A DNA stretch of 8,113 nt from Anaerolineae bacterium (lineage in GTDB: Bacteria; Chloroflexota; Anaerolineae; JAFGEY01): NCBI GenBank assembly GCA_016929205.1, contig JAFGJF010000289.1, positions 1-8,113 of the forward strand, given 5' to 3'. The notes beneath the pieces are model-generated. The model did not search any database. It worked only from the letters and a program-made list of their open reading frames with translations, and was not told where the DNA came from. The translations under genes were made by a program, and so were the position numbers. Shown piece after piece: positions 4,886 through 8,113 of this stretch (positions are counted from its first letter, which is position 1; the number at the start of each line of letters is the position of its first letter).

Positions 4886-6361
4886 ATGAGCGAATTACTC
4901 ATTTTGCCGGCACAGAGCGAAATTAACGAACGCGTTCGGTGGTTAATTCGATGGCGTTGGTTGGCCATTGTTGCGGCTTTTGTCGTGATTTTTGGCGCCA
5001 ACGCCGTCCTGTCCAATACACTAGCTGTTGGTCCTCTGGTCGGTGTGACTTTTGGCATTGTGTTGTATAATCTCTTGTTATACCTGTACGTCAAGAGACT
5101 CGATCGCTATGCCGTGGCCAACAAAAATCACCAGTTTCTTATCGTTGCCCACGTTCAAAAGATCTTTGATCTGATCGCTTTCACCTGTCTGATCCATTTT
5201 GCCGGCGGCCTGGAGAATCCGTTCATTTTCATCTATATCATTCCTGTTGCCAATGCCAGCCTTTTGTTCTCCCGCAAAGTGAGTCTGTTGTATGTTGGCT
5301 TGGTGCTGTTGCTTTTTTGCGGGACGATTATCTTTGAGGCAAGTGGTGTTCTGTATCACTATAACCTGGTAGGTTATCGTAATCCGAGTCGTTATGCCGA
5401 ATCGATCCACATCTTTTCGGTCAGTCTTGCTTTGTTTCTGACGCTCTTTTTTACATCCTACCTGGTTTCTTCGATTGTAGATCGTTTGCGTTCCCAAGCA
5501 AAGGAACTCTATCAAGCCAATGCGGCCTGCGAGCTCCGTTCTGGAGAGTTGATGAATGCCAACCTGGCTTGTGAATTGCGCACCCAGGAGCTGATGGAAG
5601 CGAATCAAGCCTGTGAATTGCGCACCCAGGAACTGGTCGAGTTGAACGAAAAGCTCAAAGAGCTAGACGACGCACGTATGCAGTTCACTTTGTTGGTGAC
5701 CCACGAACTTCGTGCTCCTGTTGCTGCCATTCACAGCTACATTAAGCTGATCCTAGACGGGTACGTGCCCGAGGAAAGGCAGCGTGAGATCTTGGAGCGC
5801 TCGGAGCATCGAGCACGGGAGCAACTTGATCTGATCGCTGACCTGCTCGAACTGGGCAAGATCCAGCAGCGCGCTCTGATGGGGGATGTTGAATCCCTAC
5901 AAGTAGAGGATGTGCTAAAGGTCGTCTGCGATACGGTGCGTTCCTGGGCGAACGATAAACAGATCACGATCAATACCACCATTGACGACAACCTTTCGCC
6001 TGTTATGGCTGCGCCCAATCACATCAAACAGTTGTGGATGAATCTGATCAGCAACGGCATCAAATATACCAAGGGGGGCGGAACGGTGACCGCTATCGTG
6101 CGCGAGCAAGATGGTTATATCGTTGGCTCGGTGCAGGATACGGGGATCGGGATTTCGCCGGAAGATCAGCCCCGTATTTTCCAGGACTTTTACCGGACGG
6201 ATGAGGCAAAAGCGATGGAGAGACAGGGGACGGGGTTGGGGCTGTCTATCGTCAAGCGCATTGTGGATATCTATCATGGTGAAATCAAGCTCGAATCCGA
6301 AAAAGGTGTGGGAACGACGTTTACGTTCAAATTGCCGGTGCAGTCAGAGGCATCACAATAG
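4886..6361 (+). CDS. Six-helix membrane histidine kinase with RegB-like quinone motif
   Basis: A 491-residue sensor kinase. Six hydrophobic segments lie at about 24-44, 48-68, 91-107, 112-128, 131-152 and 176-197. Between helices 3 and 4 is GGLENPF (107-113), an exact match to the GGxxNPF motif linked to quinone sensing in RegB/PrrB. Residues 208-260 form a coiled coil containing three 14-residue repeats. The catalytic core is complete: phospho-acceptor H273 (VTHELRAP), N box with N386 and N390, G1 box DTGIGI (418-423) and G2 box GTGLGLSI (448-455). There is no receiver or PAS domain of its own, so it should phosphorylate separate receivers, of which four domains are encoded upstream. The ribosome site is weak (GAAGCGAG at 4871-4878), suggesting low expression, which suits a membrane sensor. 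It ends 26 nt before a strong terminator. Confidence 0.93.
   Translation: MSELLILPAQSEINERVRWLIRWRWLAIVAAFVVIFGANAVLSNTLAVGPLVGVTFGIVLYNLLLYLYVKRLDRYAVANKNHQFLIVAHVQKIFDLIAFTCLIHFAGGLENPFIFIYIIPVANASLLFSRKVSLLYVGLVLLLFCGTIIFEASGVLYHYNLVGYRNPSRYAESIHIFSVSLALFLTLFFTSYLVSSIVDRLRSQAKELYQANAACELRSGELMNANLACELRTQELMEANQACELRTQELVELNEKLKELDDARMQFTLLVTHELRAPVAAIHSYIKLILDGYVPEERQREILERSEHRAREQLDLIADLLELGKIQQRALMGDVESLQVEDVLKVVCDTVRSWANDKQITINTTIDDNLSPVMAAPNHIKQLWMNLISNGIKYTKGGGTVTAIVREQDGYIVGSVQDTGIGISPEDQPRIFQDFYRTDEAKAMERQGTGLGLSIVKRIVDIYHGEIKLESEKGVGTTFTFKLPVQSEASQ
5516..5641 (+). repeat. Three 42-bp in-frame repeats encoding a Cys-containing coiled coil
   Basis: Three consecutive 42-bp units (5516-5557, 5558-5599, 5600-5641) encode residues 211-252 of the kinase as 14-residue units of the form ANxACELRxxELxx. 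Units 2 and 3 are nearly identical in DNA; unit 1 is more diverged. Fourteen residues is two heptads, so copies can be gained or lost without disturbing coiled-coil register. Leu and Cys occupy one stripe every seven residues: L208, C215, L222, C229, L236, C243, L250, L257. Confidence 0.85.
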
Positions 6362-6387
6362 CGACTCGCCTTTGTAAGGCGCTGATG

Positions 6388-6447
6388 GGCATACAACACA
6401 AAAGGCTACCCGTGCTTGCGCGGTAGCCTTTTGTGTTGTGTTATGCC
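6388..6447. terminator. Bidirectional intrinsic terminator between convergent genes
   Basis: An 18-bp uninterrupted stem pairs 6393-6410 with 6422-6439 around an 11-nt loop. After a 3-nt bulge (6440-6442) a further 5 bp pair (6388-6392 with 6443-6447). The core GGCTACC/GGTAGCC is flanked by AAAA on the left and TTTT on the right, so on both strands a GC-rich stem is followed by a T-rich run. It sits 26 nt after the kinase stop and just before the end of the ferritin-like gene on the minus strand, exactly where both converging transcripts should end. Confidence 0.93.
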
Positions 6448-6453
6448 AATTCG

Positions 6454-6945
6454 TTATCCGCCCCATGGCATGCCGGCGTATAGTTCAAACGCTTTGTCAT
6501 GCAGATTCTGGAACAATCGCTCGTGCCCCCGTTCCCACCTGGCAAGCGTCTGGAGCGTCAGTCGAGCAACCTCGTCTTGAACCCGGTCTGCGGCCATTTC
6601 GTAAAACTCGGCAAAGTCGCGTTCAATGAGATAGGCCATCCGCAGTACACTCAAGTCGGGGACCATCGACTCGATGACGACCTGATCGAGCATTTCGGTC
6701 TCGGCACGTTGGGAGAAAAAGCCTTCGCCCTCCCATGCCGGCCCAACTTGAACGATCTTATCCCCCATATCCAACTGGGCGATCAGATTCAGGATAAAGT
6801 CGATGTGCACCTGTTCCTCATCCGCCAGCTTTTTGAATGCTCCCGATACAGCCGCGTGGCTGAATCGTCCGGCGTTCTCTTGAAAGAATTTTTTCCCCTC
6901 GCGCTCGCGTTCGAGCGCATATTCATAGATCTTGCGAATGTCCAT
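6454..6945 (-). CDS. Rubrerythrin-like ferritin-superfamily diiron protein
   Basis: A 163-residue all-helical protein with the internal repeat of a ferritin-like four-helix bundle. Likely metal ligands follow the rubrerythrin pattern: E14 (ExxGxxFF), E44 and H47 (ExxH), E108 (ExxFxxFY), and E138 and H141 (ExxH). There are no cysteines at all, so the rubredoxin domain of classical rubrerythrin is missing. The ATG at 6945 has GGGAGG (complement of 6955-6960) directly after the stop codon of the formate dehydrogenase gene. The gap is only 15 nt, so the two are almost certainly co-transcribed. A role in removing peroxide or oxygen, or in iron handling, near an oxygen-sensitive Mo/W enzyme is plausible but inferred. 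Substrate and electron donor cannot be told from sequence. Confidence 0.85.
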   Translation of the reverse strand: MDIRKIYEYALEREREGKKFFQENAGRFSHAAVSGAFKKLADEEQVHIDFILNLIAQLDMGDKIVQVGPAWEGEGFFSQRAETEMLDQVVIESMVPDLSVLRMAYLIERDFAEFYEMAADRVQDEVARLTLQTLARWERGHERLFQNLHDKAFELYAGMPWGG

Positions 6946-6960
6946 TGTCTTATTCCTCCC

Positions 6961-8113
6961 TTATACAACAGCTTTGACTTTGACCGCACACACTTTGTAT
7001 TCGGGGATTTTGGCGACAGGGTCCAGCGCGGGATTGGTGAGTACGTTGCCCAGTGCCTCAACAAAGTGAAAAGTTAGAAAGACGGTGCCAGGTTGTACCT
7101 GCTTGGTGACGTTGGCACGGACACGTATCTCACCGCGTCGCGAAGTGACCAGAGTCCAATCACCTTCGACCAGACATAGCTTGGCCGCATCCGATGGGTG
7201 AATGCGAAGGCGTTCTTCAGGCTGCAACTGGTTCAATCCTTCTACGCGACGAGTCATTGAACCAGTGTGAAAGTGTTCCAGTATGCGCCCGGTGGTCAAG
7301 ATCAGCGGATATTCGTCGTCTGGCTCTTCGGCCGGAGGTTGCCATTCAACGGCGCTGAAATGGCCAATGCCGCGCGAGAAACGCCCGGTGTGAAGAATTT
7401 GGGTTCCCGGATGATCGGGTGTTGGGCAGGGCCATTGAATGCCAACTTGGTCGATGCGCTCGTAGCTGATTCCACCATAGGCGGGTGTCAGGGCGGCGAT
7501 TTCGTCCATCACTTCTGAAGGATGGGCGAAATCCCACGAGGCAAATTGTGCGTCTGGTTTTGGCGACTGGCCGTTGGCCTGCATCCGCTTCGCCAGTTCA
7601 CACAAGATCTCCCAGTCGGCTTTGCTCTCGCCAATCGGCTCGATGGCTTTACGCACGCGCTGTACGCGCCGCTCTGTGTTGGTAAAAGTACCATCCTTTT
7701 CGGCAAACGAAGCGGCGGGCAGGACTATATCGGCCAGTTGCGCCGTCTCGGTGAGGAAAATATCCTGAACAACAAGGAAATCCAGTTTTTCCAAGCATGC
7801 CTTGACGTGATCGACGTCGGGGTCGCTCATTGCTGGATTCTCGCCAATAACGTATATGGCTTTGATCTCGCCCGTCTCGATCTTGTTGAACATATGGATG
7901 ACAGTGGTGCCGATATCACTGGACAACGGCACCCCCCAGGCTTCTTGAAATTTTATCTGACTTGCTTCAATGGTCACTGCTTGGTAGCCGGGATAAACGT
8001 TGGGCAGTCCCCCCATATCGCATGCTCCCTGGACGTTGTTCTGTCCGCGCAGCGGGTTGACGCCGCCACCAGGAACACCTACATTACCCAGGAGCATTTG
8101 CAGGTTGGCGCAC
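6961..8113 (-). CDS. fdhA: Formate dehydrogenase catalytic subunit, C-terminal part (partial)
   Basis: The last 383 residues of a molybdopterin-dependent oxidoreductase; the frame stays open through the window edge at 8113, so the 5' end is outside. Diagnostic stretches are MLLGNVGVPGGGVNPLRGQN, GACDMGGLPNVYPGYQ, the ENPAMSDPD segment, and the VLPAASFAEKDGTFTNTERR cofactor-binding stretch. The C-terminal molybdopterin-dinucleotide domain includes TTGRILEHFHTGSMTRR and ends near KIPEYKVCAVKV. These match formate dehydrogenase alpha subunits (FdhA/FdhF group) better than nitrate reductase or NuoG. The active-site Cys or Sec and the N-terminal iron-sulfur domains are off the window, so metal use and full architecture are unknown. 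The gene converges on the plus-strand set and is followed by the ferritin-like gene. NAD-linked formate dehydrogenases use NuoE/NuoF-type subunits, so the pair at 2066-3794 is a candidate partner. Confidence 0.93.
   Translation of the reverse strand, partial: CANLQMLLGNVGVPGGGVNPLRGQNNVQGACDMGGLPNVYPGYQAVTIEASQIKFQEAWGVPLSSDIGTTVIHMFNKIETGEIKAIYVIGENPAMSDPDVDHVKACLEKLDFLVVQDIFLTETAQLADIVLPAASFAEKDGTFTNTERRVQRVRKAIEPIGESKADWEILCELAKRMQANGQSPKPDAQFASWDFAHPSEVMDEIAALTPAYGGISYERIDQVGIQWPCPTPDHPGTQILHTGRFSRGIGHFSAVEWQPPAEEPDDEYPLILTTGRILEHFHTGSMTRRVEGLNQLQPEERLRIHPSDAAKLCLVEGDWTLVTSRRGEIRVRANVTKQVQPGTVFLTFHFVEALGNVLTNPALDPVAKIPEYKVCAVKVKAVV

Noticed and set aside
5078..5608. 176-codon minus-strand frame inside the kinase gene
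   Set aside because: It lies opposite the membrane and linker part of a complete histidine kinase, has no domain and no ribosome site.
6499..7077. 192-codon plus-strand frame opposite the ferritin-like and FDH genes
   Set aside because: It is the antisense shadow of two clearly recognisable minus-strand genes and resembles no protein family.
1..8113. CRISPR arrays, tRNA/rRNA genes, insertion sequences and phage attachment sites
   Set aside because: I looked for spaced direct repeats, transposase-like proteins, terminal inverted repeats and tRNA-like structures and saw none.

Overview
The window is bacterial DNA: consensus sigma-70 promoter, strong GGAGG-type ribosome sites and close-packed same-strand genes. 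The NuoE/NuoF-like proteins, the single-domain response regulators and the NAD-linked type of formate dehydrogenase suggest an anaerobic or facultative lineage. My best guess is Chloroflexota (Anaerolineae-like), from the feel of the protein sequences only, so it is weakly held.

Plus strand, about 104-6361: a perfect TTGACA-17-TATAAT promoter, overlapped by a 32-bp near-palindrome, drives a regulator that fuses an Lrp/AsnC DNA-binding and ligand-binding (RAM) protein to a C-terminal receiver (REC) domain. Next come two single-domain receivers, then NuoE-like and NuoF-like NADH-dehydrogenase subunits, a further single-domain receiver, a stand-alone pair of aspartokinase-type ACT domains, and a six-helix membrane histidine kinase. 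The kinase carries the RegB/PrrB-type quinone motif GGxxNPF and an unusual 3 x 14-residue coiled-coil linker with a cysteine in each repeat. The four receiver domains are clearly paralogous: all share DDDPDFVE, and three share FPT(D/E). Apart from a 236-nt gap before the third receiver and a 136-nt gap before the kinase, spacing is tight, so one transcription unit (possibly with internal promoters) is plausible.

Minus strand, about 8113-6454: the C-terminal part of a molybdopterin formate dehydrogenase catalytic subunit (5' end beyond the window) is followed after 15 nt by a small rubrerythrin-like ferritin-superfamily protein. The two transcription units converge on a strong bidirectional intrinsic terminator at 6388-6447.

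Working model (inference): the membrane kinase senses quinone/redox state and phosphorylates the local receivers. The AsnC-REC fusion combines that signal with an amino-acid-type ligand, and the ACT protein gives a second small-molecule input. The NuoEF module, which lacks the rest of complex I here, is the metabolic output or a redox partner, possibly working with the formate dehydrogenase encoded opposite.
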